Origin: Phycisphaerales bacterium UBA2421 | GTDB lineage: Bacteria > Planctomycetota > Phycisphaerae > Tepidisphaerales > Tepidisphaeraceae | Assembly (NCBI GenBank): GCA_002343075.1 | Contig: DDRH01000022.1 | Span: forward strand, 62,001-126,000 | Reading direction: 5' to 3' | DNA length: 64,000 nt | Notes under the pieces: model-generated | What the model was told of the DNA's origin: nothing | Databases searched by the model: none | The model's input: only the letters and a program-made list of their open reading frames with translations | Program-made: the position numbers and the translations under genes | Shown: one piece after another, positions 54,099 through 62,621 of the stretch | Numbering within the stretch: the first letter of the stretch is position 1 | How the letters are laid out: every line of letters starts with the position of its first letter

Positions 54099-55076
54099 TC
54101 ACTCCCCTGCCCTGAGCAACTCAGTCAGCAGCCGAAACTGCAGTTCCTTATGCTCGTAGGGCGTTTCGTGGCCGTGATAGGGATAGTTACACATCTGCTT
54201 CGCCGCGGGGATGTGGTTGTACGCGGCGTAAATTGTGCTCGGCGGGCAGACATCGTCCCACAGGCCGTTGGCTATGACGGTTTGACACTTAATCCACGGC
54301 GCGAGGTTCATATTGTCGAAGTAACTAAGCGTTTTGATCACGCGGTCGAAGGTGCTGATGTTTAGCTTGAGATATCGCACTATCTCGGGGTAAGGGTTCT
54401 GTGGCGTGATGTTGATCGCCCGGCGGAAATCGCAGAGGAACGGAACATCGGGCAGGGACAGCGTGAGTTTGCGAGGCGTGAGAGCCGAGACGGCAAGAGA
54501 AATTGCGCCGCCCTGGCTGCCGCCGGTCACGGCGAGGCGTGATTCGTCCACTTCTTTGCGCGTCGCCAGCAATTCGAGGGCGCGCACGGCGTCGGCATAG
54601 ACATAGCGATAGTAATACGTCGCCGGGTCGAGAATGCCCTTGGTCATGTAGCCGGTCGAGTGGCCGCTGGCGGGGGCGGATTGGTCAGCCGAATCGCCGG
54701 TCTGCCCTCGGCAGTCCATGCTCATGACGCAGAACCCCTGAGAAGCGAGGGATACCATATCCAGCGGGCGTACGCCTCGGCCGCCGTAGCCGTGATAAAA
54801 CATCACCCCCGGATACTTCCCGCTTCCTTCCGGGCGCACATACCAGCCCGCAATGCGCCCCGGCCGGTCATCCGCCCCGCCGACGAAACCATCCCACCGT
54901 ACCGAAAAGCACTTCAGCCCCTTTGCCTTCAGGTCATATGGTGTGACAGCCTCATTCAACGCCTGCGACCCCGCAGCGGAAATTGTCTGCTTCCAGAAAT
55001 CGTCAAAATCGGGCTCGCGGTATAGCGCCGGCTTGTACTCGATCAGTTTTTCCAGCGGCCAGTCGATCGATGGCAT
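54099..55076 (-). CDS. Acetyl xylan esterase / cephalosporin-C deacetylase family protein
   Basis: 325 residues from the ATG of MPSIDWPLEKL, with GAGG upstream; the frame is open 54 codons further up without a good start. Features: DFDDFWKQTI, VRWDGFVGGADDRPGRIAGWYVRP, GVMFYHGYGGRG (oxyanion hole), RLAVTGGSQGGAISLAV (nucleophile Ser in GGSQGG), NGLWDDVCPPSTIYAAYN (Asp), and PYHGHE (His). The set is the AXE1 family catalytic triad. It removes acetyl groups from xylan or small molecules. No signal peptide, so cytoplasmic, as typical for the family. It is convergent with the glycosidase gene. Confidence 0.92.
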   Translation of the reverse strand: MPSIDWPLEKLIEYKPALYREPDFDDFWKQTISAAGSQALNEAVTPYDLKAKGLKCFSVRWDGFVGGADDRPGRIAGWYVRPEGSGKYPGVMFYHGYGGRGVRPLDMVSLASQGFCVMSMDCRGQTGDSADQSAPASGHSTGYMTKGILDPATYYYRYVYADAVRALELLATRKEVDESRLAVTGGSQGGAISLAVSALTPRKLTLSLPDVPFLCDFRRAINITPQNPYPEIVRYLKLNISTFDRVIKTLSYFDNMNLAPWIKCQTVIANGLWDDVCPPSTIYAAYNHIPAAKQMCNYPYHGHETPYEHKELQFRLLTELLRAGE

Positions 55077-55305
55077 TTTGTCGTTCCTCACAAAAAGGGG
55101 TGACGAGGAGAATATCGGGTTGGTGGATTCATACAAATCCCCATCAACTCCGGAGCCGGGTGAACCGACTGTAGGGCAGCGCATCCCGCGCGGCAAGACG
55201 GCTATGGCGCCGGGTGACTGAGTGCGCCGGGAAGGCACCTCTTGCGATGAGGTTCCTTCCTATACCAATCGCAGTCATGCATCTTTCTGGTATGCTCACC
55301 GCGCG

Positions 55306-55866
55306 ATGCTGCCGAGGCCGATTACAGTCGCAGACCTGCTTTCCCTGCCCGAGATTGACGGCACGGTGGAGTCGACGCATTACGCACATGTCAACCGGGT
55401 GATCGAGGAGACGTCAGTCACATGGAAGCTGGAGCGGCGGTTGCTGCGCCAGAGGTCGATCGATGGGAATCGGTTGTCGGATGATATGCAGTTTGCGTAC
55501 AAGCAAATCGTGACGGGTGTGGAAGACGGACTAGCGGTGTGTATCGACATGGCGGGTGCGGTGGTGGCGAGCCTGATCGCCCAGCCGCGGGGGGAGTTGG
55601 GGACGTTGCACTTGGTCGATCTGCGTGTGGACTACGATTATCGCCGGCAGGGATTGGGGCTGGCATTGGCGTGTGCGGCGATCGGCCACGCCCGCGACGC
55701 CGGCCTGCGAGCCATCACCGCCGAAACGTCGACGCAAAACGACCCTGCGGCGGAAATGCTGCGTAAACTGGCCTTCGAGCCGGCAGGCGTTGATGCATTT
55801 CGATTCAGCAACCATGATTTGGTTAAGGAACGAGCGATTCTGCTCTGGAGTCTGCCGCTGGAGTAG
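55306..55866 (+). CDS. GNAT family N-acetyltransferase
   Basis: 186 residues from the ATG of MLPRPITVADL; the frame is open 28 codons upstream without a better start. The GNAT core is clear: LHLVDLRVDYDYRRQGLGLALACAAIGHARDAG, with the acetyl-CoA pyrophosphate loop RRQGLG, followed by AITAETSTQNDPAAEMLRKLAFEPAG. The acceptor is unknown. It ends 50 bases before mgtE. The region to the divergent esterase gene is 229 bases. Confidence 0.88.
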   Translation: MLPRPITVADLLSLPEIDGTVESTHYAHVNRVIEETSVTWKLERRLLRQRSIDGNRLSDDMQFAYKQIVTGVEDGLAVCIDMAGAVVASLIAQPRGELGTLHLVDLRVDYDYRRQGLGLALACAAIGHARDAGLRAITAETSTQNDPAAEMLRKLAFEPAGVDAFRFSNHDLVKERAILLWSLPLE

Positions 55867-55916
55867 GCGAGGGACGCTTCACTGAAGGGGCATTTCAGCC
55901 GATAACACCACTACGC

Positions 55917-57269
55917 ATGACGAACATGGATAAACAGTCCGAAAAGGAAGCCGCCGATGCGGCCGTCGAGCGGTCGGAGCAGATGGCTGTGCGGGTCGAA
56001 GACCTTCCCAGCGCCGACGGGGCGGCCATTCTCACCGACATGCCCAGCGCGCAGGCCGCCGGTGTCGCCGAGGCGCTCGACCCGCAGACCGCCGCCGACA
56101 TTCTTGCCGAGATGGACCATGTCCGTGCGGCATCCGTTATCAGCGACATGGAACCGCCGGAAGCATCGACCGTGCTTTCGTACATGGACCCCGACGACCG
56201 GGTCGACATTCTAGAGCACGTCGAAGCCCCGCTGCATGATCAGCTGGTCGATGAGATGGACGCGCACGAGGCCGCTGAAGTCCATCATCTCGAGCAATAC
56301 CCCCCCGACACCGCCGGTGGGCGCATGACCACACAGGTCACGGCGCTATATGAGCACATCACTGTCGATAACGCGGTAACCATCCTTCGCCAGCTCTCAA
56401 AAGAACTGGAGCAGATGTTTTATGTGTACGTCATCAACAAACACAAAGAACTTGTCGGCGTGCTGTCGATGCGCGACCTGATTCTGGCCGACCCGAAGAC
56501 TGTCCTTTCGAGCATCATGATCCGCAATGTGCGTTCGGTGGAAGCAGCGACCGATCAGGAAGCGGTTGCGCGGATGATGAAGAAATATGGTTATCTTGCC
56601 ATGCCCGTGGTCGATCACAACAAGCGCCTGCTCGGGCTGATTACGCTCGACGACGTGATTGAAGTGCTCGAAGAAGAAACCACCGAAGACGTGCAGAAGC
56701 TCTTTGGTGCCGGTGCCGAAGAACGACTGAGCAGCCCCTGGCATTTCAGCTTTCGCTCGCGCGTCTGGTGGCTGGTGATCAACCTGGGTACGGCGTTCAT
56801 GGCTGGGGCTGTCGTGGGCATCTTCGAGGGCACGATCGCAGAAATGGCCGTGCTGGCGATCTACATGCCGATCGTGGCCGGCATGGGCGGCAACGCTTCC
56901 GCGCAGGCGATGGCGGTGGCGGTGCGAGGTATTGCGGTGGGTGAGGTGGACCGGAAGCTGTTGCGGCACGTCATGTCACGCGAGTTGGTTGTGGGGGTGC
57001 TTACAGGTCTGGTCTGCGGCATCATCACGGCGGCGGTCGCGGTGCTCTGGCAGGGGAATCCGATGCTTGGGGTGGTTGTCGGCCTGGCGTTGGTAATCAA
57101 CCACACGCTGGCCAGCAGTACTGGGGCTGGAATCCCTTTCATCATGAAACGGCTCGGCTTCGACCCGGCCCAGTCGGCAACGATTTTTGCAACAACCGTA
57201 ACAGATGTCGGGGGGTTCTTCTGCTTTTTGGGCCTGGCAACGCTGTTTAAGCGATCGTTGATTGGTTAG
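55917..57269 (+). CDS. mgtE: Magnesium transporter MgtE
   Basis: 450 residues. N-terminal MgtE-N helical domain (ILTDMPSAQAAGVAEALDPQTAADILAEM), a CBS pair (about 145-265: YVINKHKELVGVLSMRDLIL, YLAMPVVDHNKRLLGLITLDDVIEVLEEE), then a five-helix pore domain (WWLVINLGTAFMAGAVVG, GGNASAQAMAVAVRGIAVGEV, ALVINHTLASSTGAGIPFIMKRLG, VTDVGGFFCFLGLATLF). The Mg-selectivity motif region GMGGNASAQ is intact. It imports Mg2+ and is gated by Mg2+ binding to its cytoplasmic domains. Only 50 bases lie upstream, too few for an M-box riboswitch. Confidence 0.95.
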   Translation: MTNMDKQSEKEAADAAVERSEQMAVRVEDLPSADGAAILTDMPSAQAAGVAEALDPQTAADILAEMDHVRAASVISDMEPPEASTVLSYMDPDDRVDILEHVEAPLHDQLVDEMDAHEAAEVHHLEQYPPDTAGGRMTTQVTALYEHITVDNAVTILRQLSKELEQMFYVYVINKHKELVGVLSMRDLILADPKTVLSSIMIRNVRSVEAATDQEAVARMMKKYGYLAMPVVDHNKRLLGLITLDDVIEVLEEETTEDVQKLFGAGAEERLSSPWHFSFRSRVWWLVINLGTAFMAGAVVGIFEGTIAEMAVLAIYMPIVAGMGGNASAQAMAVAVRGIAVGEVDRKLLRHVMSRELVVGVLTGLVCGIITAAVAVLWQGNPMLGVVVGLALVINHTLASSTGAGIPFIMKRLGFDPAQSATIFATTVTDVGGFFCFLGLATLFKRSLIG

Positions 57270-57287
57270 ACCGGTACCCAAACCGGC

Positions 57288-58823
57288 TCACTCACTCCCC
57301 GGGCTCAACCGCCGGGCGGCTGCGGCGATCATTTTCTGGAGCCGGGCACGCGGCTGTACGCCGTAAAATAGTTCACGGTCAAACTCAACGGCGTCGCGCT
57401 GTTCCTGCCGCCGGACTTCCGCAAGGCGGGCCTCCCAGTCCTTCAGCCGGTGATCTGCGGGCCAATGTTCGCGAATCGCGGTGTGCATCTTTGCAAAAAG
57501 TGACGCGCGCTCGCTCGAAGCGCGGGGAGCTGCGTCGATTGCGGCCAGAAACTTCGTCTTGTCTTGCCCGAGCGTCGCATGGCGAAGCTGGTGCCCCTCG
57601 CTGGCCACACACGATACGCACGCACGTTCTCGCCCCGCCGCGGTCGGAAAGAGCAATGTCGCCGTTGCCACCGCAAACGGCGGTGGGACGATGCCAAAAT
57701 GACGGTAAATGAGCTTGTCGAGCACCTGATCATACCTGCCCCCACCGATGCCATGCACGAACATGTCGGCGATGAAGAGCCGGAAGAAGAGCGTGAGTGT
57801 GAGCGCACGCGGGGCGATTCGGTGCGCGGTCGCAGCGAGAAACTGCCCCAGCCGCACTGCGGCGTCGGCACCATCATCCGCTGGCGAAAACGCAATCTCC
57901 TCGCCGCTAACGAGTTGCAATATCGTGGCACCGTTCATTTCAAAGACGCTCGGCCTGCTCCGCCGACCCGTGGCCAGGTCATCGAGCCAAAGCGGTAGCT
58001 CGATCGCCTCATGGCTCACAAACAAATCGGGCATCGGCCGGCTCTGAGTGACCAATCCTCGCTCGCTGCGATAGTCCCGCAACGAGCGGTTGTAGTCGCC
58101 CGCGAACCGCCGCGCGTGCGCGAGAATGTAGCTGACGTATTGCAGAAATGCCGGAGACTCAAAAATGGGGGAACAGACCATGGCGTCGTACCGCAAGCCC
58201 AACTCCCAATCCAGTTCATGCAGTGCATTGCAGAGGGCGAGGGAGAGTCGCGGCTGTTCCATCGCGAGCCGCTGGAGTGATTCAAGCAGCCCAAACGCCT
58301 CCGGATCATATCCCCAATCTGCCGCTGCAGAATGCAGGCGTGAACGAATGGACTGGATATGTGCCGGGGAAGGCGCGTCAAGCTGCCCCGACCAACTCGC
58401 CGTCGCCAGCCTGTCGTCGTCGGTGATCGGCAGAGTCGCACCCGGCCAGCGGAGCGTCAGATGCTTCGGAGAATCGGTATCGACTGCAAAATGATAGGCC
58501 CGCCCCCCCACCGCAGCGGCGGCGGCGTGGATGACAGCATTTTTTGCCCACACCCCCGGGTGCCAAAGTTCGGTCTGGTGGCCGGTGGCGATGATCGGCT
58601 GGCCCGGTTGGCGATGCCCTACCCAGGCGCGCGCCTCTACCCGGAGTTGCGACAATGCGGTTCCCAGCAGGTTGAAATCGATCCTAGCGAGCCGAACAAG
58701 ATTAGCCTGCGTCTGCTCGACCAGCAGTGAAGGATTTGGCCAGATGAGCATTTCCCCGTCGTCTGCGGGCGCTTTCCAGTCGGCGTACGCCGGGGGTGAA
58801 GTTACGTCGACGTTTCCACTCAT
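57288..58823 (-). CDS. Protein of unknown function, coupled to a glycosyltransferase
   Basis: 511 residues from the ATG of MSGNVDVTSPP, which overlaps the stop of the upstream glycosyltransferase gene by four bases (ATGA). It has no signal peptide or membrane helix. Notable segments: PIIATGHQTELWHPGVWAKNAVIHAAAAAVGGRAYHFAVDTDSPKH, MPDLFVSHEAIELPLWLDDL, FFRLFIADMFVHGIGGGRYDQVLDKLIYRHFG. The GHQTELWHPG segment is faintly like the TGQQ region of BshC (bacillithiol ligase), and the length is similar, but I would not assign that function. Translational coupling to a GT2 enzyme suggests a shared pathway in lipid- or glycan-linked synthesis. Confidence 0.7.
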   Translation of the reverse strand: MSGNVDVTSPPAYADWKAPADDGEMLIWPNPSLLVEQTQANLVRLARIDFNLLGTALSQLRVEARAWVGHRQPGQPIIATGHQTELWHPGVWAKNAVIHAAAAAVGGRAYHFAVDTDSPKHLTLRWPGATLPITDDDRLATASWSGQLDAPSPAHIQSIRSRLHSAAADWGYDPEAFGLLESLQRLAMEQPRLSLALCNALHELDWELGLRYDAMVCSPIFESPAFLQYVSYILAHARRFAGDYNRSLRDYRSERGLVTQSRPMPDLFVSHEAIELPLWLDDLATGRRSRPSVFEMNGATILQLVSGEEIAFSPADDGADAAVRLGQFLAATAHRIAPRALTLTLFFRLFIADMFVHGIGGGRYDQVLDKLIYRHFGIVPPPFAVATATLLFPTAAGRERACVSCVASEGHQLRHATLGQDKTKFLAAIDAAPRASSERASLFAKMHTAIREHWPADHRLKDWEARLAEVRRQEQRDAVEFDRELFYGVQPRARLQKMIAAAARRLSPGSE

Positions 58824-59584
58824 CGCTGTACTGCTTCGGCGGTGCAGGAAAAACAGTCGGAACATTCTTCGGGTTCGAGGCTCGCAATCGGCTCGCGCTG
58901 CAACTCGCGATGCAACACTTCAAGATAGTGTTTCATGCGGATATAGGCGTCATCAAGGTTGCCGCCAAAGCTGCGATTGGCATCGTTGTATATCAGCCGG
59001 ACGGGAAGCTCCGAAATCCGCAGTTTCGCCGCGGCCACGCGCGGCCAAAGCTGCAACGGAAACGCATACCCCGACTCGTCGAGCATCAGCGGCACCGTCG
59101 GCGACACGCGATGGGCCTTAAAGCCGCAAAATGCATCGGTCAGCTTCCAGCCAAAGAGCACATTCATCACCTTTGTCACGGCAAGATTAATGCTCCGACG
59201 ATCGCCCGGGGGCAGATCATCGTCGTCGCGGGGGGCAAGATAGCGCGATCCGCTGATCAGATCCCACCGGTCAGACTCGATCAAATCCAGAAAATGCGGG
59301 ATCATCTCCGGTTCGTGCTGTTCATCACAATCCATGGTGATGACCCAATCAAAACGATGCTCGCCGGCGTAATGAATGGCATCGATCACACTTCGCCCGT
59401 ACCCCTGGTTGCGGTCGTGCCGCAGGAGTCGAATATCGCCTCGCCGGGCAAGCAGTTCGGCGGTGCCGTCGGTGCTTCCGTCGTCAACGCACAGAATCTC
59501 GGGCGAGAACTGCTTTACTTTCGCCAGAACCTGCTCGACATACTTCAGTTCATTGAAGACGGGAATCGCAATGAGAACCGACAC
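58820..59584 (-). CDS. Glycosyltransferase family 2 (dolichol-phosphate-mannose-synthase-like)
   Basis: About 254 residues from the GTG at 59582-59584, which has GGGAGG a few bases upstream; an ATG 15 codons earlier is possible. GT-A fold: VSVLIAIPVFNELKYVEQVL, ILCVDDGSTDGTAELL, HDRNQGYGRSVIDAIHYA, DWVITMDCDEQHEPEMIPHFL (the metal-binding D-x-D region), DLISGSRYL and FCGFKAHR. This is the subgroup that moves a sugar from a nucleotide sugar to a polyprenyl phosphate. No C-terminal membrane helices are seen, so it is cytoplasmic. It is coupled to the next gene. Confidence 0.92.
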   Translation of the reverse strand: MSVLIAIPVFNELKYVEQVLAKVKQFSPEILCVDDGSTDGTAELLARRGDIRLLRHDRNQGYGRSVIDAIHYAGEHRFDWVITMDCDEQHEPEMIPHFLDLIESDRWDLISGSRYLAPRDDDDLPPGDRRSINLAVTKVMNVLFGWKLTDAFCGFKAHRVSPTVPLMLDESGYAFPLQLWPRVAAAKLRISELPVRLIYNDANRSFGGNLDDAYIRMKHYLEVLHRELQREPIASLEPEECSDCFSCTAEAVQR

Positions 59585-59822
59585 CAAACCTCCCGTGCCC
59601 GTCAAAATTCGGAAACCGATTCGGGCCACGGATCGTAGAGCGGTTGCGCGGGCGGGTCAAACAGGCCCCCATAGTTCGCCAGCAAATGACGAACCGACTA
59701 CGGCGAATGCCCACTGCGATGGAAATCTGAGGCGGCGATGCGCTACAGGCAGAAATTTGCCTGCAACATTCCCCCAGCGGGCACTTGCCCCAACCCCGCC
59801 GCCGCCTTACTTTTCGCATCCC

Positions 59823-60830
59823 ATGCACCGAACACTCGCCGCCTACGTTTCGTCGGCCTTACTCTTGGTCGTAGTCCCGTTGATTGTCCTCGGCTGCGCC
59901 GGCACCACCGGCCCCGCTGCCGATCGTCCGGCAGGCCTGAACATGTATGTTCAGGCGATCGAGGCATACAACCGTGGAGACAACGATCAGGCTGTGGTCA
60001 TGCTCTTGGAAGCGGTTCGGCAAAACCCTGAACTCCGCATGGCCCGCGCGATGCTCGGCGACCTTTATCGGGCGCGGGGCGAATATAAGAGCGCGCTGCC
60101 CAACTACGAGAAGCTTGCCAAGCTCGACCCCTACTCCGCCAGCAGTCACTACAAGCTGGGCCTGACCTACCAACTCCTCAACCGCCTGAAGGAAGCTGCG
60201 GCGGCATATCTCCGGTCGCTTCAACTCGATCCGCAGGACTGGCGCACCAACATGAATCTGGGACTGGTCTATCTCGCGCTCGACCAATTGGATGATGCTG
60301 TGACTTACCTTGAACGGGCAAGCAAATATTCACCCGACAACTCTGAAATCTGGGCCAACCTTGGCGTTGCACTCGATGCGCGCGGAAGTGTTGTGCTCGC
60401 CGAGGCGGCATACAAGAAGTCGCTTGAGATTGATGGTGATCAGCCCACCACGCTGCTGAATCTCGGCGCCAATCTCATCACCCAAGGCAAGGCGGTTGAT
60501 GCGCTGACGGTGATGGAAGAGGCAATGCGGTTTTCTCAATCCCCGCCGACACGCAAGCGCTACGCCGACGCGCTGACTCTCTGCAATAAGCCGAGTGAAG
60601 CGGGTGTTCAGTATGACCAGGTCATCGCCGAAGACCCGCGATTCTGGCCCGCATATTCTGACAAGGGCTTTCTCAAGCTCAAGCTCTACAAAGACGGCAT
60701 GCAGCTTGAAGACTCGCACCGACAGGCTGCGATGTCTCTGTGGAAGAAGAGCCTTGAAATGAACCCCAATCAGCCGCGGGTGATCGCGGCCATGAAGGAA
60801 TGGGGCGGGAAGAGTCTCTTCGGCAACTGA
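59823..60830 (+). CDS. TPR-repeat lipoprotein
   Basis: 335 residues from the ATG of MHRTLAAYV; the frame is open far upstream but only as an overlap with the divergent glycosyltransferase gene. Lipoprotein signal YVSSALLLVVVPLIVLGC, lipid on the Cys. About seven TPR units follow (AIEAYNRGDNDQAVVMLLEAVRQNPEL, ARGEYKSALPNYEKLAKLDPYS, LKEAAAAYLRSLQLDPQDW, LDDAVTYLERASKYSPDN, VVLAEAAYKKSLEIDGDQ). It is a periplasmic scaffold, perhaps for envelope assembly; partners are unknown. Confidence 0.85.
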   Translation: MHRTLAAYVSSALLLVVVPLIVLGCAGTTGPAADRPAGLNMYVQAIEAYNRGDNDQAVVMLLEAVRQNPELRMARAMLGDLYRARGEYKSALPNYEKLAKLDPYSASSHYKLGLTYQLLNRLKEAAAAYLRSLQLDPQDWRTNMNLGLVYLALDQLDDAVTYLERASKYSPDNSEIWANLGVALDARGSVVLAEAAYKKSLEIDGDQPTTLLNLGANLITQGKAVDALTVMEEAMRFSQSPPTRKRYADALTLCNKPSEAGVQYDQVIAEDPRFWPAYSDKGFLKLKLYKDGMQLEDSHRQAAMSLWKKSLEMNPNQPRVIAAMKEWGGKSLFGN

Positions 60831-60867
60831 CCGCGGGCGCAATCTGCTGGTCGGTGCCAACAAAGCA

Positions 60868-61605
60868 ATGCCTAAGCTAAGTATCCTCTTTGATAGCCTC
60901 GATTTCGTCGCGATCGACAAGCCCGCTGGCCTGGCGACGATGCCGGGACGTGCGGAGACCACCTCAGCATTTCAGGAGCTTGCGCATCAGATTGGCCTTG
61001 CGGCTTCGGGCGATGCCGATCCGCGACTTCGGGTGGTTCATCGCCTGGACAAAGATACCAGCGGCGTGCTGCTGTTTGCCAAGCATGTCGCAGCGCAGCG
61101 GCATGCCTCGCACCAGTTTCAGAATAATCGCGTTGAAAAGCAGTATCTTGCGATCGTCGCAGGCAACCCGAGCGATCAGCAGGGCACAATCGACGCGCCG
61201 CTCGACACCCACCCCGCCGACAAGACACGCATGCATGTGAGCAGGCGCGGCCGCCCGGCGGTGACCGAATGGCGCATAGAGCAGTCATTTCGGCGGTATG
61301 CCCTCGTCAGATGTTTTCCGAAGACCGGGAAGACTCACCAGATCAGGGTGCACCTCGCCAGCCTTGGACATCCGCTTGCGGTTGACCCGCTGTATGGCAA
61401 TGAGTCTCCGCTGCTGCTCAGTTCGTTCAAGAAAAAATATCACGCCGGGAAACATGAAGCGGAACGACCGCTAATCGCCAGACTCACGCTGCACGCCGAG
61501 CGGCTGGCATTCGCAGATATGCAAAATGAGCGAGTGGAGGTCATCGCCCCGCTGCCCAAAGACCTTCGCGCGACGCTTAACCAATTGGCGAAGCACGCGC
61601 GGTAA
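60868..61605 (+). CDS. RluA family pseudouridine synthase
   Basis: 245 residues. Conserved motifs: VAIDKPAGLATMPG, VHRLDKDTSGVLLFAK (catalytic Asp in HRLDKDTSG), KQYLAIVAG, KTGKTHQIRVHLASLGHPLAVDPLYG. No S4 domain at the N-terminus, so it is a single-domain RluA-type enzyme that isomerises uridine in rRNA or tRNA; the site is unknown. Start ATG at 60868. A terminator-like hairpin touches its stop codon. Confidence 0.92.
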   Translation: MPKLSILFDSLDFVAIDKPAGLATMPGRAETTSAFQELAHQIGLAASGDADPRLRVVHRLDKDTSGVLLFAKHVAAQRHASHQFQNNRVEKQYLAIVAGNPSDQQGTIDAPLDTHPADKTRMHVSRRGRPAVTEWRIEQSFRRYALVRCFPKTGKTHQIRVHLASLGHPLAVDPLYGNESPLLLSSFKKKYHAGKHEAERPLIARLTLHAERLAFADMQNERVEVIAPLPKDLRATLNQLAKHAR

Positions 61606-61627
61606 GCGGAACGTCCGCTGATTTTCC
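61605..61627 (+). terminator. Candidate terminator after the pseudouridine synthase gene
   Basis: AGCGGA ACG TCCGCT forms a 6-bp perfect stem, followed by GATTTTCC. It starts at the last base of the stop codon. The stem is short, so this is tentative. Confidence 0.45.
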
Positions 61628-61670
61628 TCAACCGCTGCCCGGTTGCCCTGTCCCGCGAGCAAATCACCCC

Positions 61671-62591
61671 TCACTGACCGCCCATCAACACCGCGAGCAG
61701 CCCCTTTTGCGCGTGAAGCCGATTCTCGGCCTGCGCGAAGATGAGCGAACGAGGACTTTCGACCACTTCATCAGCAATCTCCATCCCGCGGTGCGCCGGC
61801 AGGCAGTGGAGCACCACGGCGTGTCGCGGCGCTTTCGTCAGCAGCGGGCCGTCGATGCAGTAGCCGGCGAAGTCTTTCACGCGCTTTGCATCCTCGGCTT
61901 CCTGCCCCATGCTCGTCCAGACGTCGGTGTAGAGCACATCGGCCTCGCGGACGGCATCGGATGGATCCTGGCAGAGTTGAAAGTCCATCTCGGGCACCTG
62001 TGCCATCACGCGGTCGAGGTCGTCTTCCGGCAACGCATAGCCCGGCGGACAGGAAAGCACGAACCGCATCCCCACCCGGCCACACATCACCGCCAGCGAG
62101 CGCGCCACGTTGTTACCGTCCCCAATGAACGCCATCGTGCGACCGTTGAGTTTGCCAAAATGCTCCTCCAGGGTGAGCACATCCGCCAGCGCCTGGCAAG
62201 GGTGAGAATAGTCACTCAGCCCGTTGATGACCGGCACGGTGGCCCATTTTGCAAGATCGACGAGCTTTTGATGCTCAAAAACGCGCGCCATGATGCCATT
62301 GCACATGCCCGACAGCACCCTCGCCACATCCTGCACCGGTTCGCGGGTGCCCAGTCCCACCTCGTCGGGTCGCAAAAGCAGCCCCAGCCCGCCGAGCTGC
62401 TGCATCGCCACGGCGAAGCTGACCCGCGTGCGGAGCGACGGCTTCTCAAAGATCATCGCCAGCGTCTGCCCCGCCAGAATGGGGCTATTGTGGCCGTCGG
62501 ACTTGCGTTGCTTCTTGAGAGCGTGGGAGACATCCAGCGTATGGCGAATCTCAACGGTTGACGTCTCGGCGATGGTGATAAAGTGGTTCAT
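61671..62591 (-). CDS. argF: Ornithine carbamoyltransferase
   Basis: 306 residues from the ATG of MNHFITIAETS, with AGGAGCACC directly upstream; a longer start is unlikely. Motifs: EKPSLRTRVSF (carbamoyl-phosphate site S-x-R-T-R), CNGIMARVFEHQ, SDYSHPCQALADVLT (H-P-x-Q), VFIGDGNNVARS-like MAFIGDGNNVARSLAV, and LHCLPAHRG (active-site Cys). It makes citrulline from ornithine and carbamoyl phosphate in arginine synthesis. It lies 30 bases after argB, so the two form an operon on the minus strand. Confidence 0.95.
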   Translation of the reverse strand: MNHFITIAETSTVEIRHTLDVSHALKKQRKSDGHNSPILAGQTLAMIFEKPSLRTRVSFAVAMQQLGGLGLLLRPDEVGLGTREPVQDVARVLSGMCNGIMARVFEHQKLVDLAKWATVPVINGLSDYSHPCQALADVLTLEEHFGKLNGRTMAFIGDGNNVARSLAVMCGRVGMRFVLSCPPGYALPEDDLDRVMAQVPEMDFQLCQDPSDAVREADVLYTDVWTSMGQEAEDAKRVKDFAGYCIDGPLLTKAPRHAVVLHCLPAHRGMEIADEVVESPRSLIFAQAENRLHAQKGLLAVLMGGQ

Positions 62592-62621
62592 GGTGCTCCT
62601 GCAGCCGGCGACGCGCATCGT

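Noticed and set aside
55867..55916. M-box (magnesium) riboswitch before mgtE
   Set aside because: Only 50 bases separate the GNAT gene from mgtE, too few for the element.
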